Below are positions 1-11,382 of a DNA stretch of 64,000 bases, in pieces. The DNA comes from Ashinkailepas kermadecensis (Eukaryota > Arthropoda > Thecostraca > Neolepadidae). The first letter of the stretch is position 1. Every line of letters starts with the position of its first letter. The stretch is from positions 744,001-808,000 of the forward strand of contig JAOTOM010005135.1 of assembly GCA_034440615.1 (NCBI GenBank), given 5' to 3'. Under the pieces are notes generated by a model that ran no database searches, had not been told where the DNA came from, and saw only the letters and a list, made by a program, of their open reading frames with translations. Both the position numbers and the translations under genes were made by a program.

Positions 1-823
1 ATGGTGTGTAACTGTTTGGTCCCACTCCCCGCAAGCGTCCCTTCTGACTGAAGAACTACCCGGATTTGTTGCACCCTGCACCGAGCTTTCGCTCTCTGGT
101 CCCTGCCCCGGCCGCAATGGCCCAAGACAGCGGGCTCGACACCGTTAGGTTTCCTCCGGGGGGTAAAGGTTAGTTGGGAGACAGAGAGAAGCTGGGGATT
201 TGGTGAGGGAGGTTTTCCTTCTAGATTCGCAGGAGTGCTCCTCTAGGGTCCCTGGATCTGTTCGTGTCTTGGCTTCTTCTGCTGCTACAGGTTTGTCTTC
301 TGCTCAAACCTTGGACCTTCCTGGTTCTCTTCTTGCTTGCTGACTGCGGGCGCCGATCGTGCTCTGAGAAGAGCTGTGTCTGATCTCGTGCCCGCGACGC
401 GGGGTTGGTTTCCAGCCGCGCCGTCTCGCCGCCTTTCAGCGGGCGTGACGCGCTGAAATTGCGCGCCATATGCGCGCCAGGACGCGGCGCGTTCGAGTAT
501 CTTCGGCGCGCTTGTCACTCACTTAAATGCGGCCCGGAATGGTACTCGTTAGCGGCTCAATGCAATCAAATGCGCGTGCTGTCGGCCGCTGCTCCCTCGC
601 GACGTTGCTCCGTGGTGGCCCCTGCATCCGCCCTGCACCCCGTGGAGCCAACTGTGTGCTGATGTCAGCACCGGCGGCTTACCACGCCGCAAACTACATC
701 ACACACTGATACATCGCCTACCCAATGTGGCAACACATAGGTCTGACCTGTGTACTGCCCTTACTGCTCACGTAAGGCCTTCCTGATGCTCATGCGATAA
801 CGTTCGGGTAACGCACAGAAACA
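1..823. other. single-copy spacer, no gene seen
   Basis: No tandem structure or recognisable protein is visible. The short open frames (60-85 codons, both strands) overlap each other and show no domain. Positions 400-500 are CpG-rich. The stretch could hold an unrecognised exon, but nothing in it supports one. Confidence 0.5.
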
Positions 824-843
824 CACACACACACACACACACA

Positions 844-902
<59 letters not shown>

Positions 903-903
903 G
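824..903. repeat. compound (CA)n-(TA)n microsatellite
   Basis: About 55 bp of CA dinucleotides with one GA interruption run directly into about 24 bp of TA dinucleotides. Confidence 0.95.
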
Positions 904-1984
904 TAGGTGTGTGTGGGGGGGGGGGAGGGGGGGTCTATTACTTCAACAAAAGATTTACAATGCGATGCCTGGCCAGTTCTGAATTATACCTTGCATTGTG
1001 AAACAGCATCAAGCGCAGAGCTTTCGATGTCCGGTTTTGATATCGATGATATCGGGATTGTAAGGAAGCCTGTTTATAATAGCATTAGTGTCTCAAATGC
1101 ATTACGCATCATTAATTAATGGTAATTAATGGTAATTAATGGTAATTTGGTGAGGTTTGCATGTAAGAGCGTAAAAATGACCTCGCAGAAGCACAGAAGT
1201 CAGCTCAAGTCGTTTTCTGACATGGGAGGCCGTTATTGCATTTTTCTCAATAGTTGAGCGCTAACGTTGTGCCAAAGTTGCGTTCTGCCTGCCGGTCATC
1301 CCTCATGTTTTGGCGCATCTGATCGGAACTCCCCCGTAGCGTTTGTCCATGCATTGACTGCTATGGTTCGATATTCTTGAATAAGCCCACATGTGCATGT
1401 TCAGACCATGGACCTTCGGAGAAACCGGAATTATTTGGAGTTAGTGGCGGCTCCAGCTCCAGTCCTATTGACGTTCGTCGGTTACGGCGCGAATTTTCGG
1501 TCGCTTCTTTCCATACAACGCCAGTCGCCATATGCTTAATGCATGTCAGAGATGTTGTGACGTGCCCACACGTCACCCATGGTGGAGCCGCAAAAGTCTG
1601 CAGCTACCAAGTTATTTAAAATGACATGTGGCCGCCATTGACGAATATGAGCACTTATTGTCCCGTCTGCGGCGGGCGTTAGCGGCACCTTGTTCGGCGT
1701 GCCACCGTCTCGCCGTGGTACCGCCATTTGTACACGGTCGGTAATAAATCTGCCGCTGATCGTGACTGGTCAAGGCCACTGTTCTGGGAACAATCGCTGC
1801 CATCTTGACACCGCGTCCCCGTGAGAAGCTTTATTGTTGACACGGATGATGGTAGCCATGGAGACGGGCGCCCCCACGGCGCCCGACGCCACGCAGACGA
1901 GCTTAATTTCATTCATGACATGGAAATGCTGGCGCACACACACTGTGACACGACCGCGGCGTGAGACCAGGCTATTGCCCTCAG
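904..1984. other. single-copy spacer with a short TAATTAATGG repeat
   Basis: A G-run lies at 916-932. A 10-bp unit, TAATTAATGG, is repeated about three times at 1112-1147. The rest is mixed-composition sequence with only short overlapping frames on both strands and no recognised domain. Confidence 0.5.
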
Positions 1985-3600
1985 TGACGGGGGCCGTCGT
2001 GCAGTGTCCGTGGAGACCAGGTGGTTCCGCGGAGCGGAGGGCGTGGGACAGGAGTGTTGCCCTCAGTGACAGGGGCCGTCGTGCAGTGTCCGTGGAGACC
2101 AGGTGGTTCCGCGGAGCGGAGGGCGTGGGACAGGAGTGTTGCCCTCAGTGACAGGGGCCGTCGTGCAGTGTCCGCAGAGGCCAGATGGTTCTGGAGTTCA
2201 GACGGCGTGGGACAGGAGTGTTTTCCCTTAGTGGCAGTCCGTGCAATGTCCGTAGAGGCCAGGTGGTTCTGGAGTTCAGACGGCGTGGGACAGGAGTGTT
2301 TTCCCTCAGTGGCGGGGGCCGTCGTGCAGTGTCCGTGGAGACCAGGTGGTTCCGCGGAGCGGAGGGCGTGGGACAGGAGTGTTGCCCTCAGTGACAGGGG
2401 CCGTCGTGCAGTGTCCGCAGAGGCCAGATGGTTCTGAAGTTCAGACGGCGTGGGACAGGAGTGTTTTCCCTTAGTGGCAGTCCGTGCAATGTCCGTAGAG
2501 GCCAGGTGGTTCTGGAGTTCAGACGGCGTGGGACAGGAGTGTTGCCCTCAGTGACAGGGGCCGTCGTGCAGTGTCCCTGGAGACCAGGTGGTTCCGCGGA
2601 GCGGAGGGCGTGGGACAGGAGTGTTGCCCTCAGTGACAGGGGCCGTCGTGCAGTGTCCGCAGAGGCCAGATGGTTCTGGAGTTCAGACGGCGTGGGACAG
2701 GAGTGTTTTCCCTTAGTGGCAGTCCGTGCAATGTCCGTAGAGGCCAGGTGGTTCTGGAGTTCAGACGGCGTGGGACAGGAGTGTTTTCCCTCAGTGGCAG
2801 GGGCCGTCGTGCAGTGTCCCTGGAGACCAGGTGGTTTCGCGGAGCGGAGGGCGTGGGACAGGAGTGTTGCCCTCAGTGACAGGGGCCGTCGTGCAGTGTC
2901 CGCAGAGGCCAGATGGGACAGGAGTGTTTTCCCTTAGTGGCAGTCCGTGCAATGTCCGCAGAGGCCTGGTAGTTCTGGGGTTGGGACGACGTGAGACGGG
3001 GGTGTTTTCCATCAGTGGCACTGGCCGCCGTGCAATGTCCGCAGAGGCCAGGTAGTTCTGGGGTTGGGACGACGTGAGACGGGGGTGTTTTCCATCAGTG
3101 GCACTGGCCGCCGTGCAATGTCCGCAGAGGCCAGGTAGTTCTGGGGTTGGGACGACGTGAGACGGGGGTGTTTTCCATCAGTGGCACTGGCCGCCGTGCA
3201 ATGTCCGTAGAGGCCAGGTGGTTCTGGGGTTGGGACGACGTGAGACGGGGGTGTTTTCCATCAGTGGCACTGGCCGCCGTGCAATGTCCGCAGAGGCCAG
3301 GTAGTTCTGGGGTTGGGACGACGTGAGACGGGGGTGTTTTCCATCAGTGGCACTGGCCGCCGTGCTATATCCGCAGAGGCTACGTGGTTCTGGGGTTCGG
3401 ACGGTGTGGGACAGGGTTTGCCCTCAGTGGCAGGGCCGCCGTGCTATATCTGCAGAGGCTACGTGGTTCTGGGGTTCGGACGGTGTGGGACAGGGTTTGC
3501 CCTCAGTGGCAAGGGCCGTCGTGCAATGTCCGTGGCACCCACGTGGTTCTGGGGTTCGGACGGCGTGTGACAGGGATGTTTCCCTCAGCGGCAGGGACCG
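1985..3600. repeat. 82/83-bp minisatellite with trimeric higher-order structure
   Basis: About 19-20 head-to-tail units. The phrase GGGCCGTCGTGCAG recurs at 1991, 2073 and 2155, giving 82 bp; the later units (2940-3400) are 83 bp. Three unit types alternate A-B-C between about 2073 and 2895. A has GTGGTTCCGCGGAGCGG, B has CCGCAGAGGCCAGATGG, C has CCGTAGAGGCCAGGTGG. A fourth type (GTTCTGGGGTTGGGACGACG) fills 2960-3340. One B unit near 2895 is internally deleted. The period is not a multiple of three, so the open frames through it change reading from unit to unit and are not credible proteins. Confidence 0.95.
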
Positions 3601-3789
3601 GGTGGTGCTAGGGCCATGCCGCGTGCGACCAACTCAGAGTCGCTCGTCGTCTGTGTTCGCCACGTCGTAATACGGTTACACTGATTGAAAGCCGATAGGT
3701 GTCAGCATCGGTGACACCGTCGGGGAACACGACCACAGTCCATGCTCCCGTGCTAAAAGCCTTGCACAATTTTGCGGCTCACCACCCAG

Positions 3790-3970
3790 GGAGGGGTGGG
3801 GATGGCCGAATGGCTAAGCTCTGGATACCCCAAAGTCCCGGGTTCAATACTCGCACCGCTCGGGACATTTCCCAATCCCGCGGCCCGCCGGCGAAACAGT
3901 GTGGGCTGCGCCATTAGCCGTGAATGCGCATAAAGTGCGTCGTGAACCACCCAATAAGCAAAACCACCCG
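3790..3970 (+). mobile_element. tRNA-derived SINE, Ser/Leu-tRNA-like head (single copy here)
   Basis: An A-box-like TGGCCGAATGGCTAAG at about 3813 and a B-box-like GGTTCAATAC at 3841 have normal polymerase III spacing. They are followed by an unrelated body of about 110 bp ending in CCAATAAGCAAAACC. The A box is closest by eye to tRNA-Ser/Leu. The T stem and anticodon arm do not fold well, so this is not a working tRNA gene. CACC-rich sequence flanks both ends, but a clear target-site duplication cannot be fixed. Confidence 0.55.
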
Positions 3971-4310
3971 GAGACCCGTCTCGGTACGCTATCTCTGATC
4001 TGGACGGCATCTAGACGAGCGCAAAATTAACCGCGTGTCACCAACACTGACGGCCACCTGCGAGACTCTCGCAAACGAGGGCCGGTACCACTGCACGTGA
4101 AGCCGCCGCCCGACTTGCATACCAATATGGTCGAGTTGCGTCCTCTGAATTCGACTGCGCGGCGTGCGCAGTACCTCGACCTTGACGGTGACCTGCGGCG
4201 GTCGTCTGATTCGCCAACAGCGCATCACGTGTCAGTCTCACCCATCCACTGAGCCGCCGCCACCGCAGCAACCTGAACAGCCTTTGTGGGGCGAGGTGTC
4301 CACGGCGCTG
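3971..4310. other. single-copy spacer
   Basis: Moderately GC-rich sequence between a SINE and a minisatellite. No gene or repeat is seen in it. Confidence 0.5.
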
Positions 4311-4905
4311 CCAGGCCATGCCAACAGGGCCGGGCAGTAGCCACTGGGCAGACAACGCCGGCCACCCAGCAGGGCCGGGCAGTCGCCACTGCGCAGACAA
4401 CGCCGGCCACCCAACAGGGCCGGGCAGTCGCCACTGGGCAGACAACGGTGGCCACCCAACAGGGCCGGGCAGTCACCACTGGATAGACAACGGCGGTCAC
4501 CCAGCAGGGCCGGGCAGTCGCCACTGGATAGACAACGCCGGCCACCCAACAGGGCCGGGCAGTCACCACTGGATAGACAACGGCGGCCACCCAGCAGGGC
4601 CGGGCAGTCGCCACTGGATAGACAACGCCGGCCACCCAGCAGGGCCGGGCAGTCGCCACTGGATAGACAACGGCGGCCACCCAACAGGGCCGGGCAGTCA
4701 CCACTGGATAGACAACGGCGGCCACCCAGCAGGGCCGGGCAGTCGCCACTGGATAGACAACGCCGGCCACCCAGCAGGGCCGGGCAGTCACCACTGGGCA
4801 GACAACGGCGGCCACCCAGCAGGGCCGGGCAGTCACCACTGGATAGACAACGGCGGCCACCCAGGAGGGCCGGGCAGTCGCCACTGGGCAGACCACACGG
4901 ACGAC
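4311..4905. repeat. 45-bp minisatellite
   Basis: About 13 units built around CAGGGCCGGGCAGTCGCCAC. The period is exactly 15 codons, so frames stay open on both strands (for example 4318-4935 + and 4238-4960 -). Openness in several frames at once argues for a non-coding array rather than a 15-residue-repeat protein. Variation is concentrated at a few sites (ACGCC/ACGGC, GTCGCC/GTCACC, ATAGAC/GCAGAC). Confidence 0.95.
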
Positions 4906-5438
4906 CCAACAAAAGCCTCGGCGCATCACCGCTGATCTGGAGAGGCAACACCCGCCACATCTGAATGGGGATTAGTTCTGATTAAACGGATTACCAGCGA
5001 ATGTTTTCGCAAAGCCTACGCGTGGCACGTGCTTTCATTCAGATTAGAAACGTCAGCTTCAGACACCATCTGTCTCATCTGCTACGGTCTCTGTTGTTTT
5101 ATCGCGTCTTTCTGCCAACTGGTCGGCATCTGTGTTTGGAGCCCTTCCCATTTCGACTTCAGCTATGCTTGGAGCCGCACCCATTCATCCTGCCACGCCT
5201 CCACTGTGCCCTGGTTATGATTTCTGTCCGCACAACTCTACCTTTTTTATCGTGGTCTCGAAATGGCCGAAGTTGGCCGAAGAGACTTTACGACGAGACG
5301 AAGATCCGGGCACCAGCAAACCAGCAATGTTAAGTTGTGATGCGCTGTTTGCTTGTGATGCTGACCTGCTTTGCGATTAATGAAAGTTCAGAGTGTTAAA
5401 GTGAAGCAGCATTCTGTAAGTATATTTGATATCCAATG
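4906..5438. other. single-copy spacer
   Basis: Lower GC than the flanking array. Short open frames at 5001-5380 lack any recognisable domain. Confidence 0.5.
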
Positions 5439-5452
5439 TAACCGTATGCTGA

Positions 5453-5613
5453 GGGGACGGGTGGTCTAGGGTTTAGATGCTCGTCTCACAATCGAAAGAT
5501 TGTGGGTTCGAATCTCACCTGTCGCTACTCTTCGCCCGCGACCAATCGGCGTGAGAGATTGGCGACGCTATATGACTCAACGGTCGACGTGTCGTAAAAC
5601 CAATAACCAACCA
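5453..5613 (+). mobile_element. tRNA-Val-like SINE, copy 1, with 14-bp target-site duplication
   Basis: The tRNA-like head has an A box (GGTGGTCTAGGGTTTAGA) and a B box (GGTTCGAATCTC). The anticodon-loop region CTCACAA would place CAC, a valine anticodon. A body of about 90 bp containing CCAATCGGCGTGAGAGATTG follows, and the tail is AAAACCAATAACCAACC. The flanks carry a perfect 14-bp duplication, TAACCGTATGCTGA, at 5439-5452 and 5614-5627, which marks retroposition. The D-arm of this copy is slightly degraded (GGGTTTAGA against GGGGTAAGA in the other two copies). Confidence 0.9.
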
Positions 5614-5627
5614 TAACCGTATGCTGA

Positions 5628-5835
5628 AGTTATTCAAAATAATACATACCAAATACCAATTACAGTACATTGAATATATTTCAGCCACTATGCATCTTCA
5701 CTTCTTCACTTCAGAACTGAAGAACGAAATATACTCAAGTTAGTGCAATGAACAATTCGCAGGTATTCTTTTAACTCACTTTGATCATCACGGTTACATT
5801 TAACAGACATACTTGGCCAGTTTTGCATTTCAGTA
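5628..5835. other. AT-rich single-copy spacer
   Basis: No gene or repeat unit is recognised. Confidence 0.5.
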
Positions 5836-5950
5836 TCACTGCTCAGTGTTCACTGATCAATGTTCACTGCTCGGTGTTCACTGCTCAGCGTTCACTGGTC
5901 AGTATTCAATGTTCACTACTCAATATTAATTGTTCACAGCTCAGTGTTCG
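5836..5950. repeat. short degenerate repeat, about 15 bp
   Basis: About seven imperfect units on the theme GTTCACTGCTCAGT. Spacing is irregular, which points to an old array. Confidence 0.7.
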
Positions 5951-6545
5951 CAGTGTCTACCTATCGGCCACCAGCCACATGAGGCCCAGTTTCTGGTCAC
6001 CCCTGCGGCGATTGATAGCCTGACGCTGTCCGTGCTCGTTAGTATTCTGTTCCAATCAGCCAGGCCGGGACGCCGCATAGTGCATAGGCCCGCCGCCCCG
6101 GCCGCCACGTTAATTGCTTCCCTTCCTCAGCGACAGTTGGGCCGGGAACTGGTTTAGCCTCACCGGCAGGCGATTTGTCGCCCGTCTGTTTGGCTGCGCG
6201 CCGTTCTTTAGTTGGCGCCCAAACAAATGTTCTTGATAAGAGTAGCCCAAGCGAACGTGCATGGCTGCGACGATCTGGCTCTGGCTATTCCTCCTGCCGT
6301 GCGTATCTTTACATCACCCCTCCGTGCATGCTCGTTCGTCTCTGCCGTCGCTCTCGCTCGCACCCGTTCCCTCTCCCACTCTTTTTGTGCGTCTCTCGTG
6401 CCGTCTTTTACTCTGTTCCGCTCGAGACTCCATCAATATGTCGCTTCGATGGAAGTGTGGCGGCGTAACCTTATGACCCTGAACTGTCTCGTCCGCCTCC
6501 AGCGGTTGAAGTGTTGCACGATGGCTGAGTCTGTGCCAGCAGGTC
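5951..6545. other. single-copy spacer
   Basis: Mixed composition with a pyrimidine-rich section at 6310-6430. No recognised gene. Confidence 0.5.
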
Positions 6546-7306
6546 GTCTCGGTGGCAGGATCGCCATACCGGGGGCGCTGTCTGACCACGTCGGCGGCAG
6601 GATCGCCATACCGGGGACGCTGTCTGACCACGTCGGCGGCAGGATCGCCATACCGGGGATGCTGTCTGACCACGTCGGTGGCAGGATCGCCATACCGGGG
6701 ATGCTGTCTGACCACGTCGGCGGCAGGATCGCCATACCGGGGGTGCTGTCTGACCACGTCGGCGGCAGGATCGCCATACCGGGGGCGCTGTCTGACCACG
6801 TCGGCGGCAGGATCGCCATACCGGGGGTGCTGTCTGACCACGTCGGCGGCAGGATCGCCATACCGGGGGTGCTGTCTGACCACGTCGGCGGCAGGATCGC
6901 CATACCGGGGGCGCTGTCTGACCACGTCGGCGGCAGGATCGCCATACCGGGGATGCTGTCTGACCACGTCGGCGGCAGGATCGCCATACCGGGGGTGCTG
7001 TCTGACCACGTCGGCGGCAGGATCGCCATACCGGGGGCGCTGTCTGACCACGTCGGCGGCAGGATCGCCATACCGGGGGTGCTGTCTGACCACGTCGGCG
7101 GCAGGATCGTCATACCGGGGATGCTGTCTGACCACGTCGGCGGCAGGATCGCCATACCGGGGGCGCTGTCTGACCACGTCGGCGGCAGGATCGCCATACC
7201 GGGGGTGCTGTCTGACCACGTCGGCGGCAGGATCGCCATACCGGGGGTGCTGTCTGACCACGTCGGCGGCAGGATCGCCACACCGGGGGTGCTGTCTGAC
7301 CACGTC
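6546..7306. repeat. 42-bp minisatellite
   Basis: About 18 units beginning GGCGGCAGGATCGCCATACC. Variation is almost limited to one dinucleotide (GGGGGTGCT / GGGGGCGCT / GGGGATGCT). The period is 14 codons, so three or more frames on both strands stay open (such as 6212-7339 + and 6314-7303 -). The array abuts the 25-bp array at 7307. Confidence 0.95.
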
Positions 7307-7925
7307 GGCTGTAGAGGCCCGGGCGGCTGTCGGCTGTAGAGGCCCGGGCGACTGTCGGCTGTAGGGGCCCAGGGGCTGTCGGCTGTAGAGGCCCGGGCGA
7401 CTGTCGGCTGTAGAGGCCCGGGCGACTGTCGGCTGTAGAGGCCCGGGTGGCTGTCGGCTGTAGAGGCCCGGGCGGCTGTCGGCTGTAGAGGCCCGGGCGG
7501 CTGTCGGCTGTAGAGGCCCGGGCGACTGTCGGCTGTGGAGGCCCGGGTGGCTGTCGGCTGTGGAGGCCCGGGCGGCTGTCGGCTGTAGGGACCCGGGTGG
7601 CTGTCGGCTGTAGAGGCCCGGGCGGCTGTCGGCTGTAGAGGCCCGGGCGGCTGTCGGCTGTAGAGGCCCGGGCGACTGTCGGCTGTAGAGGCCCGGGTGG
7701 CTGTCGGCTGTAGAGGCCCGGGCGGCTGTCGGCTGTAGAGGCCCGGGCGGCTGTCGGCTGTAGAGGCCCGGGCGACTGTCGGCTGTAGAGGCCCGGGTGG
7801 CTGTCGGCTGTAGAGGCCCGGGTGGCTGTCGGCTGTGGAGGCCCGGGCGGCTGTCGGCTGTAGGGGCCCGGGCGACTGTCGGCTGTGAAGGCTCGGACGA
7901 CTGTCGGCTGAGAGGCCCGGGCGAC
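7307..7925. repeat. 25-bp minisatellite, directly abutting the 42-bp array
   Basis: About 24 units around TGTAGAGGCCCGGGCGACTG. The GTCGGC joining sequence is shared with the end of the preceding 42-bp unit, which suggests that this array began at the edge of the first. The last two units (7880-7920) are diverged. Confidence 0.95.
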
Positions 7926-8215
7926 TAGGTCTGAGAAGTGATCAACAGACACTCGGAGCAACTGGCATACAGCCTCCGCGAATGACAGGAAGAAAAGTGG
8001 AAGCGGACACGGATGGTGCATGTACGGGAAACCAGCTCCACAAACTCAGGAAGCCATCTACAGAGGCCAGGGAAAGTATTTTCCCAGTCTCTGGCAACGG
8101 CCGGAACAGACGCAGGAAGTGGCTGCCTCACAGACATGACCGCATCACACTTCCCTGAACGGCTACGTGCTATATATGGTCTTTGGAAATCAAGAGGAGG
8201 GCTGGTTGAAGAGAA
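7926..8215. other. single-copy spacer
   Basis: Separates the 25-bp and 66-bp arrays. No gene is recognised. Confidence 0.5.
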
Positions 8216-9145
8216 AATCAGCTACCGAACTAACGACGACCAACATCCGATGACACGCGGCGCTTGGCGAGGGACGCTGGGTGTCAGCTAACCAACTAAC
8301 GACGACCAACATCCGATGACACGCGGCGCTTGGCGAGGGACGCTGGGTGTCAGCTAACCAACTAACGACGACCAACATCCGATGACACGCGGCGCTTGGC
8401 GAGGGACGCTGGGTGTCAGCTAACCAACTAACGACGACCAACATCCGATGACAAGCGTCGCTTGGCGAGGTACGCTGGGTGTCAGCTAACCAACTAACGA
8501 CGACCAACATCCGATGACACGCGGCGCTTGGCGAGGGACGCTGGGTGTCAGCTAACCAACTAACGACGACCAACATCCGACGACACGCGGCGCTTGGCGA
8601 GGGACGCTGGGTGTCAGCTAACCAACTAACGACGACCAACATCCGACGACACGCGGCGCTTGGCGAGGGACGCTGGGTGTCAGCTAACCAACTAACGACG
8701 ACCAACATCCGACGACACGCGGCGCTTGGCGAGGGACGCTGGGTGTCAGCTAACCAACTAACGACGACCAACATCCGATGACACGCGTCGCTTGGCGAGG
8801 GACGCTGGGTGTCAGCTAACCAACTAACGACGACCAACATCCGACGACACGCGTCGCTTGGCGAGGGACGCTGGGTGTCAGCTAACCAACTAACGACGAC
8901 CAACATCCGACGACACGCGGCGCTTGGCGAGGGACGCTGGGTGTCAGCTAACCAACTAACGACGACCAACATCCGATGACACGCGTCGCTTGGCGAGGGA
9001 CGCTGGGCGTCAGCTAACCAACTAACGACGACCAACATCCGATGACAAGCGTCGCTTGGCGAGGGACGCTGGGTGTCAGCTAACCAACTAACGACGACCA
9101 ACATCCGATGACACGCGTCGCTTGGCGAGGGACGCTGGGTGGCCA
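8216..9145. repeat. 66-bp minisatellite
   Basis: About 14 units containing AACTAACGACGACCAACATC and GCGCTTGGCGAGGGACGCTG. The main variants are CGATGACAC / CGACGACAC and GCGGCGC / GCGTCGC. A period of 22 codons creates a 357-codon minus-strand frame (8190-9263), which I treat as spurious. Confidence 0.95.
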
Positions 9146-9686
9146 GGGCTCTTGACTGGCGTGGGCTACCAACTGACAAGGGACGCTGTTTGACAAAGGA
9201 CATCACCTGACGAGGAGCCTCGGAAGCCATGACGCCGGACGACGACGCTGCCCCCACCACCACCAGATGGCCCGGCCCGGCTAGAGAGCAGCATACTCTG
9301 ACACAAAGATACCGTGAAATTCCGTGTCATTTTGTCTGATTTGGGCTCGGACAGCAGATGAGGAGTTGATATGCCCTGAAAGCCCGCGTCTCGTTCGGAG
9401 ATGAGGCTCAAGTTTCGCGCGACGTCGCTTCAGCCAGGATTTCTTTGGTGTGAACATAATACAAATCCGTGATGACACGGGTAATTAGTTTTGTGTTCAG
9501 AGTGTAGAATGGAGAGAGAGAGAGAGAGAGAGCAATGTGTAGGCTCGTCTACGACAATGGGCATCAGGGATAATTATGATTAAGCATCCATTTGCCGGAG
9601 TCCAAGGATCCGTTTGTTTTTGCTATTAGTTCTGTTTTATGCATCCCAATTCCCACCTTCCCGCCGCGCGTGAATTGTTGCGAATA
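9146..9686. other. single-copy spacer with a (GA)n run
   Basis: A GA dinucleotide run of about 20 bp is at 9512-9533. Otherwise no feature is seen. Confidence 0.55.
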
Positions 9687-9800
9687 CGGCGGCTATCACC
9701 ACTCAGGCGGCTATCACCACTCAGGCGGCTATCACCACTCAGGCGGCTATCACCACTCAGGCGGCTATCACCACTCAGGCGGCTATCACCACTCAGCCGA
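9687..9800. repeat. 18-bp minisatellite, about six copies
   Basis: Unit GGCGGCTATCACCACTCA, almost perfect. The + frame would read Gly-Gly-Tyr-His-His-Ser. Five neighbouring frames are equally open, and no start or flank supports a protein. Confidence 0.9.
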
Positions 9801-11045
9801 CTGCAGTTGAGCCGCCAGGTCAACTTCTCGGCTTGTCCACATTTCTGCACGATAATGTTTCGTTGCATCATTCGTTTTTTTTTTAACTTGTACTCTTATT
9901 TAAAGCTCTGTATTGTCATACTGATGAGGTGATTTGCTATCTGGTAGAATTAAAACAAAAAAACGTGTTTTCGACCATCCTAATGAACTGGAATCTTGAT
10001 GATTTTCCTGATGTTTTTTGCTGCTTTGCTGTGCTAATAAAGTATGCTGTGCAATTTTAGCTCAATAATGGACGACTATCACGCTTCGCGCGTCAAACAT
10101 ATGGAGTGGACCTGCTGAAAACTCAGTCGGGAGCTCATCCCACCTTAACGAACGTCTTAATGTGAAACCCATAATAATATGCAAAATAATATACAATCCG
10201 CAAATGTGAAGACCACGGTAGTAAAAACTGCAAGCCTGTAGGCAAAGAACCGAACGAAGCGAATCATCATGACATTATCATTGCTATCCATCAATTATTG
10301 TGTGGCAAACTCTGAAAGTCGAATTCGAAAACGATGGCCCTCATGACACTCCAACGATGGCTCTCATATCATTCGAGCTGGCAGTGCTGGTACTTGAAAA
10401 CGAATGGTGAGATTTAACTGATAAGATCCGTGTTCCCTTGCTCTGCTGTAGTTGTAATTGTATGCACCGCCCTAACGGCTGGCGTGTCCAGTTCGGCATC
10501 CAGAGCCTCCAGTTCCGTCCTGTTGTTCGCGCTGTCTCTCCATCCAATGTGTTCATTTAAGTTTACCTACCTATTGTATGTCCATGCTATAATCATATAT
10601 TGCGACGGGCACGCTAGTAACCACCATGTGGTATGAATATATCGGTATGTAGATGAATTCATGAGACCGGACAGTGTATTTAACGTTAATGACAAGCCTC
10701 GGCCATCCTATGCATTCAGATAACGACCCTTGCACTCACATTGCTTGGTAATCTCAAGTGTAACTAGCATTCATTGTGGTCAACGCATATAGAGCAACCC
10801 TGCATATGCGCCAATGAACTCATGCCAGGTATAGGTTTGTGGTTTCTTCCAATAATGTGACAAACGTCCATTTAGTGTCGAGTTGCTGTTGCCAACTCTG
10901 AACAAAATCTGCGGAACGTCTTCTAAACCGCAGAATAGAGGGACATGCCACGCTGTAAAACATGCCGGTTCTGTAGTTTCGCCCAATATGTGTCCTCACG
11001 TGGGTCATTTAACAGCTGGATGGCCGCAGAATTGTTCCCCCCACG
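9801..11045. other. AT-rich single-copy spacer
   Basis: Poly-T and poly-A runs lie at about 9872 and 9955. The frames at 10341-11008 are short and carry no recognisable domain. Nothing else is seen. Confidence 0.5.
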
Positions 11046-11382
11046 ATCTTAGGACCCCATCTCGCGGTTGAAGCTGCCTGATGCAGCCTGACCCCATCTC
11101 GCGGTTGAAGCTGCCTGATGCAGCCTGACCCCATCTCGCGGCTGAAGCTGCCTGATGCAGCCTGACCCCATCTCGCGGTTGAAGCTGCCTGATGCAGCCT
11201 GACCCCATCTCGCGGTTGAAGCTGCCTGATGCAGCCTGACCCCATCTCGCGGTTGAAGCTGCCTGATGCAGCCTGACCCCATCTCGCGGCTGAAGCTGCC
11301 TGATGCAGCCTGACCCCATCTCGCGGCTGAAGCTGCCTGATGCAGCCTGACCCCATCTCGCGGCTGAAGCTGCCTGATGTAC
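11046..11382. repeat. 37-bp minisatellite, about nine copies
   Basis: Units begin CCCCATCTCGCGGTTGAAGC and end TGATGCAGCCTGA. Variation is mainly GGTTGAAG against GGCTGAAG. The last unit fades into unique sequence at TGATGTACACTGC. Confidence 0.95.

Noticed and set aside
3797..3870. functional tRNA-Ser/Leu gene
   Set aside because: The polymerase III boxes are present, but the anticodon and T stems do not pair, and a SINE-like body follows.
5453..5525. functional tRNA-Val gene
   Set aside because: Acceptor and anticodon stems have mismatches, the same head recurs with an identical body in three places, and target duplications mark retroposition.
8190..9263. 357-codon minus-strand frame
   Set aside because: A 66-bp unit gives a 22-codon repeat. 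No signal peptide, domain or supporting flank; treated as an array artefact.
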